64,000 nt of DNA. Source: Tigriopus japonicus (lineage: Eukaryota > Arthropoda > Copepoda > Harpacticoida > Harpacticidae). The translations under genes and the position numbers were made by a program. Under the pieces are notes generated by a model. The model had not been told where the DNA came from and searched no databases. It worked only from the letters and a program-made list of their open reading frames with translations. Positions 1-9,421 of this stretch are shown here, piece by piece; the stretch's first letter is position 1; each line of letters starts with the position of its first letter. The stretch lies in the NCBI GenBank assembly GCA_010645155.1, contig CM021316.1:7691201-7755200 (forward strand), in the 5' to 3' direction.

Positions 1-677
1 AGATTGTAAGTTGTTTGCAAGCTTGGAAGATTGTTCCAAAATGTGATTTGTTAACTCAAAAAGAGTTCCTGCAGAAATTCTAAAGCATTGACACAGTTCA
101 TTCTCATTTCCTGCCTGTGATCATAAAACATCTACAATTGCTCCTAAATCCCAGAAATCTTTTTTGTCCTCTACTGACCACCTTGCCAACCTCAAACAAT
201 GTCGCAGGTATTTACACATATCTAAAACCGACACTTTTCCTTGGTCCCAATATGGCAAAATCAACACAATATTCAACATACACAGAAGACCCTTTAGCAC
301 TGTTTGCTAAAATATCCCAATTTCAGGGCAATTGTTTGCCACTTTTCAACTCCCAATGACATTGATAAAACTTGAACCCTCCACTGCTCTTGTTCCAAAA
401 TAAACTTCACATCAATTTGCAAGAAACCAACACTTTCTAAATGAAGCGACCAACTGGTTAGTTGCACAATGGTAAGGAAGTACTGAAGACTGTGCAGGGT
501 AAGCAATAAAAAATGGCCTGTAGCTTTATGCATGTTATTGTGTATTTTAAAAATGTTCCACCTGTAATATGGGTTCTAGTTCTGTGAGACTACAGTGGCT
601 CTGAGTTTCTCATTAAAATTTGGATTGTATTGCATTTTTCTCAAGATTATACATTGCAATTAATCATTATCACTTCT

Positions 678-723
678 GGCTTAGAAAAACACCTTGCAAT
701 GCAAAGTGGAACCTGTGAGCAAG
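678..723 (+). repeat. Left arm of a ~46-bp inverted repeat
   Basis: This segment carries the core AACACCTTGCAATGCAAAG, which recurs on the opposite strand at 1340-1387. Similarity continues through a GTGAGCAAG block. The arms are about 90% alike with small indels and are separated by roughly 615 bp. I infer the ends of a small inverted-repeat element; no target-site duplication was recognised. Confidence 0.7.
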
Positions 724-799
724 ATTGTAGGATAAAATACAAACACTGTTTTATCCATGACAGAAGTAAAATTCTCCTCTTATAAGAGGCACAAGAACC

Positions 800-960
800 A
801 ACTATTCCCTGGCAAATGAAACCAGGGTTTTTTATCAAGTTCATCCATTAACCAATTTGCAAAACTTAAAAATATCTTATCTGTCTCTTGATTATCTGAA
901 CTCAATGACACAATCAACCAATAAAAGAAACCTGATGATCTAAACACCAATTTAAGAAGA
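800..960 (-). repeat. Dispersed repeat, copy A
   Basis: Read on the minus strand, this shares an ordered series of short blocks (GATAA..., AAGATATT, TTAATGGATGA) with copies at about 56290-56420 (-) and 56530-56720 (+). The conceptual peptides share a KIFLS...MDE core. I do not recognise the family. The copy is diverged and interrupted, so it is probably a relic of a mobile element. Confidence 0.5.
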
Positions 961-1339
961 CTTTTGTAAAAGATGAAGTTTAGCATAGGTCACACATCTT
1001 ATGTAACCCTGATTTCTAAACACGTTCACCATAATATGTAGATAGATAAAACATGTGGAAGTTATTCAAGTAAGGTAACAAATGAGCTTGTCAGAAAAAC
1101 TCGCAATTTTCTAGTTTTTCAGCTGGTTCTTTTTTCTGAAGACATGACAAACTCAGTTAGGCATCATCCTTCATCAGTACATACACAATTACTAAAGTAA
1201 AAAATAATTTTTTAAAGGTTGATTGTCTGATTGAGTTCAGGAATCTGAGATGTTCTTAAATTGGGTAAATGATGAGTTTAATGAAAACCCCGTGGTTTGA
1301 TTTGCTAAGGGAAAATTTGTTTTAGTTCCTTTTCCAAGC

Positions 1340-1387
1340 CTTGCTCACATGAGGTTGTGCTTTGCATTGCAAGGTGTTTTTCTAGGC
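1340..1387 (-). repeat. Right arm of the inverted repeat
   Basis: Reverse complement of the arm at 678-723, beginning CTTGCTCAC and ending in TTTTTCTAGGC. The two arms would form a stem with a loop of about 615 bp. The loop contains a copy of the dispersed repeat also found twice near 56.3-56.7 kb. Confidence 0.7.
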
Positions 1388-1793
1388 TGGATTCATCACT
1401 TTATTGCTGCATTGCAATTCAAAATACAAATCTTTGCAAACTGTTGTGAAATTGGCAGAAAAATTGAGTGCTAAGTATTGGTAATGGGCTCTTTCCAATG
1501 TAATGCACAACACAGAGCAATGTTCATGTTGTGTCTTTTTTATACATGGTCTAACAAACATTGAATCCCCACTTTCCCTTTCATCCAATTACCCTTTTCA
1601 TCCATAACTTACAATTTCAATGAGCCACAAGAGTTAATTCAATCTGCCACAACCTGACATTTGTTTGCTTTCTTTTATTTCGGCCAGACCTTAAAACAAA
1701 ACTCCTCCTTAGAAATCTCTGGTGGCAAACTCTTCTGTTTTCATTGAAAACAGTCGGCAGTATGCTCCCTGAGAGAGCGAGAGCAACGCTCAC

Positions 1794-1808
1794 CGTCGTC
1801 GCCGCCAT
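1794..1808 (-). CDS. Possible first coding exon of a leftward gene
   Basis: On the minus strand an ATG in a GC-rich context (GGATGGCGGCGACGACG) is followed directly by a consensus donor, GTGAGC. This would give a five-residue first exon (MAATT). GC content rises locally, as at a promoter, and the site lies about 330 bp from the DPY30 start in divergent orientation. No downstream exon was recognised in the 1.8 kb to the left edge, so this remains a weak inference. Confidence 0.2.
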
Positions 1809-2142
1809 CCAGTCGAAGTAGTGGTACTAGAACATTGGACAAGGTGCACGATCGAGTCGAAAACTAGTACAGGCTCCACATGAGATCGCTACGGCGACAA
1901 GGGAGTGAAAGAATAACTTCGAAAGGAAAGAAAGGGGATATTCGAATTTTTTGTTTGAGATTCATGCATGGCAAACACTTGATAAGTCACAACCACGAGA
2001 GGCACATGCTTGAATTCAATTCGGTGGCAATCAGGCGCCATTGAATACCGGAAGTCAGTTGGGGAAAAGGTAAACTCAAGGATTGAATCAATTGCATAAA
2101 TCGTTGGATCTCATGTCTCTTATGAAATTTGATTCATAGATC

Positions 2143-2454
2143 ATGTCAGAGAGTAATCCAAAACCAGAGCCATTGGATCCGGATACATCCGATCCCCAAG
2201 ATGATCCCATGGCCAAAGAAACTTCTCCCTCCAGAGTTCTTCTGAACAACAATGTGATGGAATCTACTCCCGTTTCAGTTACTTCGAAACGCGTGAAAAT
2301 GGACGTGAAATCTTTGCCTACACGACAATATCTCGATCAAACCGTGGTCCCAATTTTATTGGAAGGCTTGGCACAACTAGCCAAGGACAGACCTTCAGAT
2401 CCTATAGACTACTTGGTCGCTTATTTACAGAAACACAAACACGAGTACGAGTGA
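2143..2454 (+). CDS. dpy30: DPY30-like subunit of COMPASS/MLL H3K4 methyltransferase complexes
   Basis: Intronless 103-residue protein. The first 55 residues are acidic, proline-rich and low in complexity. Residues about 60-101 form a clear Dpy-30 motif ([20 protein letters not shown], then [17 protein letters not shown]). In the family this two-helix motif dimerises and docks onto ASH2L, so the protein supports histone H3 lysine 4 methylation in the nucleus. The length is near the usual 95-110 residues. The ATG at 2143 is the first in frame. The gene runs towards the UCHL-type gene on the other strand, whose last visible exon ends only 94 bp beyond this stop. No AATAAA is visible just downstream. 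The family call is firm. Confidence 0.93.
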   Translation: MSESNPKPEPLDPDTSDPQDDPMAKETSPSRVLLNNNVMESTPVSVTSKRVKMDVKSLPTRQYLDQTVVPILLEGLAQLAKDRPSDPIDYLVAYLQKHKHEYE

Positions 2455-2547
2455 TTTTTCTCATCTGCATTCACATATTGAAAGTCAAATATAAGTGTAT
2501 TATAATCCTGCGTTATAAGCCACAAAAAATACTCAATCGAGACTTAC

Positions 2548-4073
2548 CAGAACAAATGACTCCTCGATCTTGCCACAATCCACTGGACAGTCTTTCCTTC
2601 CATCCAATTCGTAAACATGGCCGTCCTTTTCAACAAAGGCCACGAAATGGAAATCCACACTCTCCTCCAAAGATGGAGCCTTATTTAAGAAATGTCACTC
2701 ATAAAAGTGGTTTTAGTTATCCTCCAAGAATAACGTTCTTACAGCGGTTTGTCCTTCTTGGGCTACTTCATCATGGGTCGAACAGACCTCTTGATTGTCC
2801 TCCAATTTAACAGCCCTCTCTTCGGGCGAATCATCTTTGGTATCTTCCAAAAAGTCCTTCAAACAGCCATTTTCCAATTCGATCTTGTCTTGATTATTGG
2901 CAACGGCATGAATCATGGCCACCGTTCCACAGGCATTGGAGATGGTCTGCTTCATGTAGAACAAACCCGATGGAATTTCACTCATGGCCTTGCGGTCTTC
3001 CATCAAGGCTTTCACTTCCTAAATAAACCAAATTGAATGCCAATGAGGTTGATGGAACCTTTCAAGATCACATTTCTTACAGCGCCAATTGGGAAAAGGA
3101 GCAATAATCCAACCACGGGTTGATTTAGCATTCCTAAGAGTTCGGGATCGAGACCAAAAACATCATGAATGCCCCAAGATTTGGGCATACCACTGTTCCA
3201 CAGGAACTAGGAAGTAAAAAACAAGGCATGAAATCGGTAAAATATTGAGGTATTGAAAGTCGGAAAGACTTTCAGTGACCTTTCCAAAGAGAGGCAGTAA
3301 GGCTTCATGATTAATATTTCAGGAGGCGTTAGGATAACCGACCGTAAACTGCAAATGCTCCTCGTTGCATACTAATGAAAATTCTTGTGGCCAGAAACAT
3401 GGCGTTGCATACCTTATTCATCACCTGTAAGAGAAATAATTCATGAGATGATGGCAAGGAAGCGGTTAAAACAGAAAAATAGATCTCCTCAATCAAAATT
3501 TAAGTCAAAGCAGGAAAACTATTCATATATCAAAAGATGTCATGTACTGAGTATAGCGTCTGGTCAGAGACAAAAGTATTTTCTTGTCACGAGATATTCT
3601 TGATCGGGTTTTCCAACATCGAGCGTTTGTTGTACGTCGTTCTAAAAACTACACCCTTTCCTTTTTATACCCTAATTCATCAGAACAAACCCACAACTCA
3701 ACAGAATTAATCTTGTTATCAAATATTATCCTTCACAAACAATCCTTTAACTTGACAAGTAATGGTGCAATTCCTTGCCTATAAAATCAATACCGCAAAC
3801 TTTAAAGTTGATTTTATTGTACGTCGTTCTAAAAACTACACCCTTTTCTCTTTTATACCCTAATTTATCTGAACAAACCCACAACTCAACAGAATCAATC
3901 TTGTTATCAAATATTATTCTTCACAAACAATCCTTTAACTAGACAAGTAATGGTGCAATTCCTTGCTTAAAAAATCAATACCGCAAACTTTAAAGTGGAC
4001 GAAACTAGTGGTAGAAATCAAGAATTACCTCCGGATTGGATTCGATAGGTAGCCATCCCATTTTGCCCGACAT
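2548..4073 (-). CDS. Uchl3: Ubiquitin C-terminal hydrolase, UCHL3/UCHL1 type (possibly disrupted)
   Basis: Cysteine protease of peptidase family C12, which removes small adducts from ubiquitin in the cytosol. Exons on the minus strand: 4029-4073 (MSGKMGWLPIESNPE), 3413-3424 (12-nt microexon, VMNK), 3081-3207, 2743-3018 and 2548-2679, each with GT-AG borders. Visible catalytic elements are the oxyanion Gln and nucleophile Cys in QTISNACGT (exon 4), the His in VDFHFVAFV and the Asp in YELDGRK (exon 5). Two defects are seen. Exon 3 keeps the family frame only if one T of the four-T run at 3180-3183 is ignored; otherwise it reaches a stop. The last exon, for about 35 C-terminal residues, is not recognisable before or beyond DPY30. 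This is either a pseudogene or an assembly/base-call error. Family identity is firm; gene integrity is not. Confidence 0.85.
3413..3424 (-). other. 12-nt microexon of the UCHL-type gene
   Basis: On the minus strand the block GTGATGAATAAG lies between a good acceptor (TTTCTCTTACAG) and a donor (GTATGC). It supplies VMNK, which links SNPE of exon 1 to FLWNSG of exon 3 exactly where the family has PEVxxxFL. Exon 1 ends and the microexon begins and ends in phase 0. Confidence 0.7.
3631..3995 (+). repeat. Tandem duplication, two ~178-bp copies (period 187)
   Basis: Copy 1 spans 3631-3807 and copy 2 spans 3818-3995. Both start GTACGTCGTTCTAAAAACTA and end CCGCAAACTTTAAAG, and are about 93% identical. 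The block lies in the first intron of the UCHL-type gene, between exon 1 and the microexon. It looks like a recent local duplication. Confidence 0.9.
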
Positions 4074-4194
4074 GATTGAACCGACTGAAGGTCAATTCCA
4101 AGAAGAAATCCGAAATAGGTGCCACCAAACTTGAAAGGCTTCCGCTTGATGAGTAACTTCAAGCACAAGTTGTCGGCTAATGTGAAGACCGTGC
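4074..4194 (-). other. Open, coding-like block upstream of the UCHL-type start
   Basis: On the minus strand an acceptor-like TTTCTAG (4195-4201) is followed by a frame open for over 120 bp with a protein-like composition (TVFTLADNLCLK, then KFGGTYFGFLLGIDL). It reads into the UCHL exon 1 region in a different frame. It could be an exon of another gene, or a 5' UTR exon that is open by chance. I do not recognise the peptide. Confidence 0.25.
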
Positions 4195-4649
4195 CTAGAA
4201 ACCCAGGAATTTCTCAAGAAGGGTGACGAGATGAGTTATTTATTCTTTAGATTGGCTTGTATTGACAAATATGGATGGAGATTTCGAGGATACAAATGTA
4301 GGATGAAATAACTGAAGGGTGAGATGGCTTTTATGAAAGGGTGCATGTGATTTGTGCCGTGGTTTGCGGGACAGGTTTCATCTTTTTGTTTAGCCCTCGT
4401 CACCTGCCGAAAATCAGCTTCGCCAACACTGGATTCGTGAGAACTAAAAAAATGGTCAATTCTGACCTTTTTGCAACTGTTACAGGAAAATTCTTACTCT
4501 GTTGAGATCCAAAGAAAAATAAGCAGCTAAGCTGAATAAAAGACCTATCAATCAAAAAACGCAAAAACAAAAGAATGCTTCAGCCACAAATGACAAAAAA
4601 CGCACTAGGGATCTAGTTACTAGATGTAGAACTTCTTTAGGTATGGGGG

Positions 4650-4842
4650 GGTCCTTTAAGCACAACCAGTGAGGTAGAAAACATGAGCAACCTCTTTGCG
4701 TTGTGAGGCAAAATTCCAATTCTGCCATATCTCCTACATGCTAAAAATTCAAAAACAGGCAAACTATAATGTCAGATGCAGCCTTTGTGTTTTTTTTTAA
4801 ATTTGAACTGTGACCCCCCTGTCAGCTGTCGCTTAAAGGACC
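4650..4842 (+). mobile_element. MITE-like element, family copy 1
   Basis: 193-bp element with terminal inverted repeats GGTCCTTTAAGC (4650-4661) and GCTTAAAGGACC (4831-4842). A subterminal CAACCAGTGA motif on the left and GTCAGCTG on the right recur at the same places in the copy at 48558-48768. There is no coding capacity. No certain target-site duplication is seen. Confidence 0.8.
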
Positions 4843-5275
4843 ATATATAATATCTCGTGATGGACGAATGCCTCAAAAAATAGGTTTATGTTGGCTGAAA
4901 ATATTTCTGTATGTAGCTCGGAAAAAAGAAACAATGCAATCCGCTCCAGCTGAAAATCCCGGCCAATTTTAAGCTCAAAATTGACGTAACAACATAAAAC
5001 TCCTAGGCAACGCTGATGGGCACGGTCCTCAAAAACAAGTCTGCACCCAAAAGTTTTAGTTCGTGTGTCACTCACATTTATTTTCAAAATAATTCGCCTT
5101 GTTATAAGTGATATAGTGCTGCATTTTAAGTTTGTCTGATCACCCACTAACAAAGATGACATTTACCAAATTTTGGACAAAGCAACAACATCACATTTTT
5201 TTTGCTAAGTTCAATCAGTAACATCGACAATGGGTGAGTTGCCATCCCGTATCCTGTAGTCGATGGATAGTCGAT
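4843..5275. other. Intergenic, nothing recognised
   Basis: A 109-codon minus-strand open frame (4833-5162) crosses this region. It runs into the MITE end and has no family features, so I do not call it a gene. The segment otherwise separates the MITE from the DUF4789-like array. Confidence 0.5.
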
Positions 5276-5866
5276 CTAAGAACGAAATTGTGGCCACAAA
5301 AAGGCCCATCCTCTTCTGGCTGAATGCCAATCGTCGAGAACTCTTCTCCGTTTAGGGGGCTGGATTGCTTCAAATGTTTTATGACATTGTCCTTGTTGAT
5401 CCATGACATATCCATTGCCACATGGAATTGTGAACAAAGTCCGCAAGGATATTTGAGAAGGATAGCAATCATTATATTGATGTTCTTGGCAAGGACAAAG
5501 CCCCTCTCCATGGATATTGAACCTTAAAGGAGCTTCGAAGGGACAAACCCCAGAATCTTCTAAAAATTCACATTTGCCTTCATAAAAGACGGTGTATTTG
5601 GGGCAGGGAATGGGTTGACAAATGGCTTGAAATGAGATCCTGTCGATAATGAGCCAAGATTGGGGTTCACAGGGACCTTGGCTAAGCAGTTCATAGCAGG
5701 ATGAATCGGGTTCGAATAAAACATGGTTCAGGCCTCGGCATTGAATTGGGGGTTCTTGAAAGAAAGGAACTGGATCGCTCGGTGGTTTGATGACAATATC
5801 CGGCAAAGTAATCTTGGATAGAGTAGAATGAAACAAGAGCAAATTCAAAGCAAGAACTCGCATCAT
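5276..5866 (-). CDS. Secreted cysteine-rich protein, DUF4789-like (paralogue 1)
   Basis: Single-exon 196-residue protein. Residues 1-17 form a signal peptide (MMRVLALNLLLFHSTLS). The mature part has at least 11 cysteines in a pattern typical of DUF4789 proteins of arthropods: CYELLSQGPC, then WLIID, then CPKYTVFYEGKC, VCPF and CPC. Near the end, IPCGNGYVMDQQGQC resembles the same unit in the two neighbouring genes. The C terminus is basic and aromatic (RRGWAFLWPQFRS). The function of the family is not established; an extracellular or cuticle-related role would be a guess. It is the downstream member of a three-gene head-to-tail array. Confidence 0.8.
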   Translation of the reverse strand: MMRVLALNLLLFHSTLSKITLPDIVIKPPSDPVPFFQEPPIQCRGLNHVLFEPDSSCYELLSQGPCEPQSWLIIDRISFQAICQPIPCPKYTVFYEGKCEFLEDSGVCPFEAPLRFNIHGEGLCPCQEHQYNDCYPSQISLRTLFTIPCGNGYVMDQQGQCHKTFEAIQPPKRRRVLDDWHSARRGWAFLWPQFRS

Positions 5867-6715
5867 GAATGTACAAATGGCAATCTGACACTCACAGCTT
5901 TCTCAAGGATCTTCAATAAAGTGACCTTTTTTTTATTTTGGATGGCACATAAATCTATAGCCGCGCACACAAACTAAATAACGATCCATATGATTATTGA
6001 TTTACAGTCTTCTATTTAGTGCCTTCCAATTCAAATTTGTAAATTGTTCAATTTGCCTTCTGATAATAGGGACTAGCATGAGTGAGAAATCGGCGAAATT
6101 ATATGGCTTTTTCGTCTTTTTTTCTCTTTGGCAATTCCATGGGTTCGGATGACCTCCCAAAATTCTTCGATGATCCATAATAGGGTTGATTAAGGCGAAA
6201 ATAAGGAGCTTTACATGTCTTTGTAAAGAATAGTTTATTTTCCCTTTACGCGCAACATGAATTAGAACAACAAAAATACATGTTTCAAATCGATATGTAA
6301 TCAAAATAAGCAATCCTTGCCTTATTTAAAAAAATGACACAGTAAATAAGAGTAAACCTGTATCGAATAAAGAGTTCATGATTACATTCACTTACTTCTA
6401 GTGACTCGATTCCAGCAGATTTTTTAAACCAAGGATGAATATATGGCAAATGTATGTATTTTTTTTTAGTGTCACAGACGGGGTCTATGGCCAACTTTCA
6501 AGTCTTGAACCCGCCAAGGTAACCCTTGGTTAACTTTAAGGCCTGTTGTCGTCGATTCTTTCTCTATCCCGGTAAAATTCGCCCCGCGGAGATCGCTAAA
6601 CAATGGCGGTCTGACGATTTTTATAACATTTTGAACAGCACCTCAAATACTCGATGATTCCGTTCAAAACCAAAATTAACATTTGTACAAAATCGTTGTT
6701 GTAATCAAAATTTGT
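5867..6715. other. Spacer between DUF4789-like paralogues 1 and 2
   Basis: About 850 bp of AT-rich DNA with no protein of recognisable type. It contains the promoter of paralogue 1 and the 3' end of paralogue 2. No clear TATA box or AATAAA was found. Confidence 0.5.
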
Positions 6716-7336
6716 CTAAGTTCCGAATCGTGCCCTTAGAAACGCGATAAGTCTTCGTCCTGTATGGGATTGGTTTCGTCTTCCTCTCCGCCTGGAGATC
6801 TTGATTTCTGCAAATAGCTTTTTGCAATTTCCTTCCTCATCCATGGCATATCCATTGCCACAAGGAAGCTTGATCAAAGTCCGGACGTCAACATCTTGAT
6901 AACAATCTTCGTTAACATTATTGTCACTCTCATCGAAAACCTCGCAAGGACATACGCCTTCACCGTGGATGTTGATCTTGAGAGGTGCTTGAAAGGGACA
7001 CACCCCTGGAACGCCCAAAACTTTACACTGGCCTTGATACAAGGCACTCTCCTGAGGGCAGGGTGATCGTTGACATTTGGCTTGAAGCGAGGTCTTGTCG
7101 AGAATGAACCAAGATTTGGCATTGCAAGGTCCTCGACTAGTCAGTTCATAGCACGTCAAATCGGGTTCGAACAAGACTAAACCCAAACTTATACACTGCT
7201 TTGAGAGCTCTTGAATGAAAGATCGTGATTTTTGAGCAAATGGAGCTCTTGGCTGTTGGACGACATCGTCCGGAAAGATAATTTGAGATAGAGTGTACTG
7301 CAACACGGCCAAAATGAGACCAATGGTGCGAATCAT
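6716..7336 (-). CDS. Secreted cysteine-rich protein, DUF4789-like (paralogue 2)
   Basis: Single-exon 206-residue protein closely related to the gene at 5276-5866. Shared features are a signal peptide (MIRTIGLILAVLQYTLS), VLFEPDLTCYELTSRGPC, WFILD, CPQESALYQGQC, GVCPF, INIHGEGVCPC and LPCGNGYAMDEEGNC. An acidic, Asn-rich loop (FDESDNNVNED) replaces a shorter one in paralogue 1. The C terminus is Arg-rich with paired basic residues and ends AFLRARFGT. It arose by tandem duplication together with its neighbours. Its molecular function is unknown. Confidence 0.82.
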   Translation of the reverse strand: MIRTIGLILAVLQYTLSQIIFPDDVVQQPRAPFAQKSRSFIQELSKQCISLGLVLFEPDLTCYELTSRGPCNAKSWFILDKTSLQAKCQRSPCPQESALYQGQCKVLGVPGVCPFQAPLKINIHGEGVCPCEVFDESDNNVNEDCYQDVDVRTLIKLPCGNGYAMDEEGNCKKLFAEIKISRRRGRRNQSHTGRRLIAFLRARFGT

Positions 7337-7609
7337 GGTGCAAGAAATGCCAATCTTCCACTTGTCTTTTTGTTACTGGCACCTCTTTCTAGACTGTTTT
7401 AAATCACTTGTTGTCCACTTCGTCATGGATGAACAAAGATGGAAACAGGTTTTCCTCCTGAAACCAATCCACCTTATCTCGGCATCACTCAACATCATCA
7501 AGCTATCCCTCATCCTAGCATGCAAAACAATTCGAACAAGACAAAGATATTCCCACAAATTGTGGACCTTTATTCGGTTCTTTAAATTTAGATTGGCCCA
7601 AAGGATTCG
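7337..7609. other. Spacer between DUF4789-like paralogues 2 and 3
   Basis: About 270 bp with no gene. It includes an AATAAA on the minus strand at about 7568-7573, just after the paralogue 3 stop, and the upstream region of paralogue 2. Confidence 0.5.
7568..7573 (-). terminator. Polyadenylation signal AATAAA for paralogue 3
   Basis: The minus-strand sequence reads AATAAAGG about 40 bp after the TAA at 7610-7612. Position and sequence suit the 3' end of the three-exon secreted-protein gene. Confidence 0.55.
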
Positions 7610-8802
7610 TTAATTGAAATGTCCGGCGAAAGCACTGCGTCTGAAACGTTGATTAGCCAATCGTCGAGGTCGACTGGCTCCAAAACTGAATTCTTCTTTG
7701 CAATTGCCTTGATAATCGCGAACTTTGTTCCCGTCGCATTTTTCGGGTAAGGTCAGAAGTTGTCGAATTCCGAAGTTGCAAAAGGTCGAGATAATCTTCT
7801 CATCCACACCATCCTTGGCCTTGCAATCAATCTCGGCCAGACAATCCTCTTGGAACAATCGCTCTCCGGCTTTACAGGGCGTGTCTTGACACTCAAAGGC
7901 GAGTTCTGATCCATTCACCTTGAGCAGTTGTTGATCTGGGATTTCACACGGCTCGGGAGAGAATTCGGGAAAACAAGAAAAGACTTCGGTAGTTTCATTG
8001 AAAATGGCCGCCAACCCTTCAAAACAATCGCACTCGCCTAAAAATTGAGAAGGAACATGAAAGATAGTGTGAGAGACGGATGTTACGTTCGTTTAATTAC
8101 CTTGGCCGAAAGGGTTGGGTAGGATTTCCATGTTGAATGGACAATCAGCCAAAGATGAAATGGCTTCGCAGGTGTCTTGGTAAAAGACTTGTCCTTCGGC
8201 ACAGGGGCGCTCTACGCAAATTCCTTTGGGGTATTCGGAGAACCCTTTGTCCATGATGAACCATTCGCCGTCTTTGCATGGTCCTTGAGTGGTTAAAGCG
8301 TAGCAACCCCATTCTTGAGTGGTTGCATTGAAACCAGGGAGTTCCAATGGGGTACAAGAATCGGCCAAACCCTCAGGAATATCTGGCTCGGGGACGTCTT
8401 CTCCAGACGATTTTTCCTTGGGCTCATTGGACACCGTTACCGATTCTTCAGCTTGATCTTCATCGTCACTCTTGGTTTGGTTTGATGCAATTGGTTGAGT
8501 AAATCTGGTCAATCCTTTATCCACAACCTCTTCCTCTTCATCCCCACCTCCAAAAACGATACCGGATTGAATGGCCACAGTAGTCGATTCTTCATCTGCT
8601 TCCGAAGACACGGTCTCATTGGCACCAGCCTGAATTAAAGTGACATGAAGGAGTTCTATTACGAAACGGGAACATGTAAGACTTTTCTTACCTCGTCAGT
8701 GTCTCCAGGAAATAGAAAGCCCTGTGGCCTGGGACTAGCCTTGATGGTATGGGTCCCAAGGGTGAAGGCCAGGACCAAAATCAAGTAACATAGTTGTTTC
8801 AT
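7610..8802 (-). CDS. Secreted protein with two DUF4789-like units (paralogue 3)
   Basis: Three exons: 8692-8802 (signal peptide MKQLCYLILVLAFTLGTHTI), 8101-8629 and 7610-8037, all with consensus GT-AG sites and compatible phases (0, then 1). The product is about 355 residues. After the signal peptide comes a long acidic, Ser/Glu-rich linker. Exon 2 then has a DUF4789-like unit (WGCYALTTQGPC, WFIMD, FYQDTC, DCPF). Exon 3 has a second, more diverged unit (CFPEFSPEPC, CKAGERLFQEDC, RDYQGNC). The C-terminal tail is basic (RRLANQRFRRSAFAGHFN), as in its neighbours. It is the largest member of the array. The function is unknown and the second unit is an inference from cysteine spacing. Confidence 0.82.
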
Positions 8803-8880
8803 GGTAACAGAAAAAGGAGTTTCACGGCTCGACTGGATTGATGGACACGAATGCTCTGCAAGTACAATCCCTCAAGAGCG

Positions 8881-8890
8881 AGTATTTAAG
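8881..8890 (-). promoter_or_regulatory. Weak TATA-like box of paralogue 3
   Basis: Minus strand CTTAAATACT, about 80 bp upstream of the ATG at 8802. It is a plausible core-promoter position, but the match to TATA is weak. Confidence 0.3.
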
Positions 8891-9421
8891 GTGAACTCTT
8901 GACCACTCTCTTCCTTGAAATGGTGTCTTTTTTGGTTTGCTAGAACTCGATTGGCCACGATGAGACCAATCCAGTTTGTTTGGTTGGCCCAGTCAGTCCC
9001 TCTTACTCTGGTTTTAATGATCTAAGTGATCTTAAGCATGCACAACGCTGTTAAATAGGGTCTGAGCCAATGGATCTTTGTTTCTAGCAAACTCTCAACT
9101 GGGTTTGCACAGATTTCTCGCTAAATGTTGATGTGCAAAAAGTTCTAATTTGAGGCTGGAGATCCTATGCAATCATTCTGGAGAATAGACTGCTTGAAAT
9201 CATTCGGTATCGGAGAGGCAGTCACAGGAATGAACAGGTTGCTTTGACCAAAGTGATAGTTCATCTTAGCTTGTTTTAGGCATTGTGCAATCAAGAGACT
9301 AGGTTTTTGTCAATTAAGAACTCCCAAGTCATCCCGATACCAACCAAACATGGAAGATTTTTCTTATATTTCTTGTCTACAGTTGATAGCACTCACCCTA
9401 TAAACAAATTCTTTTTTTCAG

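Larger units (their letters stand above)
1..1793. other. Intergenic, repeat-bearing, no gene recognised
   Basis: No open frame here shows a recognisable protein family or a convincing exon chain. The stretch holds an inverted-repeat pair (678-723 and 1340-1387) that brackets one diverged copy of a dispersed repeat (about 800-960). Short open frames on the minus strand are AT-rich and lack domain character. A gene running leftward from about 1808 cannot be excluded. Confidence 0.5.

Noticed and set aside
1617..1808. 63-codon minus-strand frame starting MAATT
   Set aside because: After five codons it crosses a strong donor (GTGAGC); the continued frame has no protein character, so only a possible first exon was kept.
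4833..5162. 109-codon minus-strand open frame
   Set aside because: It ends inside the MITE terminal repeat and its sequence has no family features; most likely repeat-derived.
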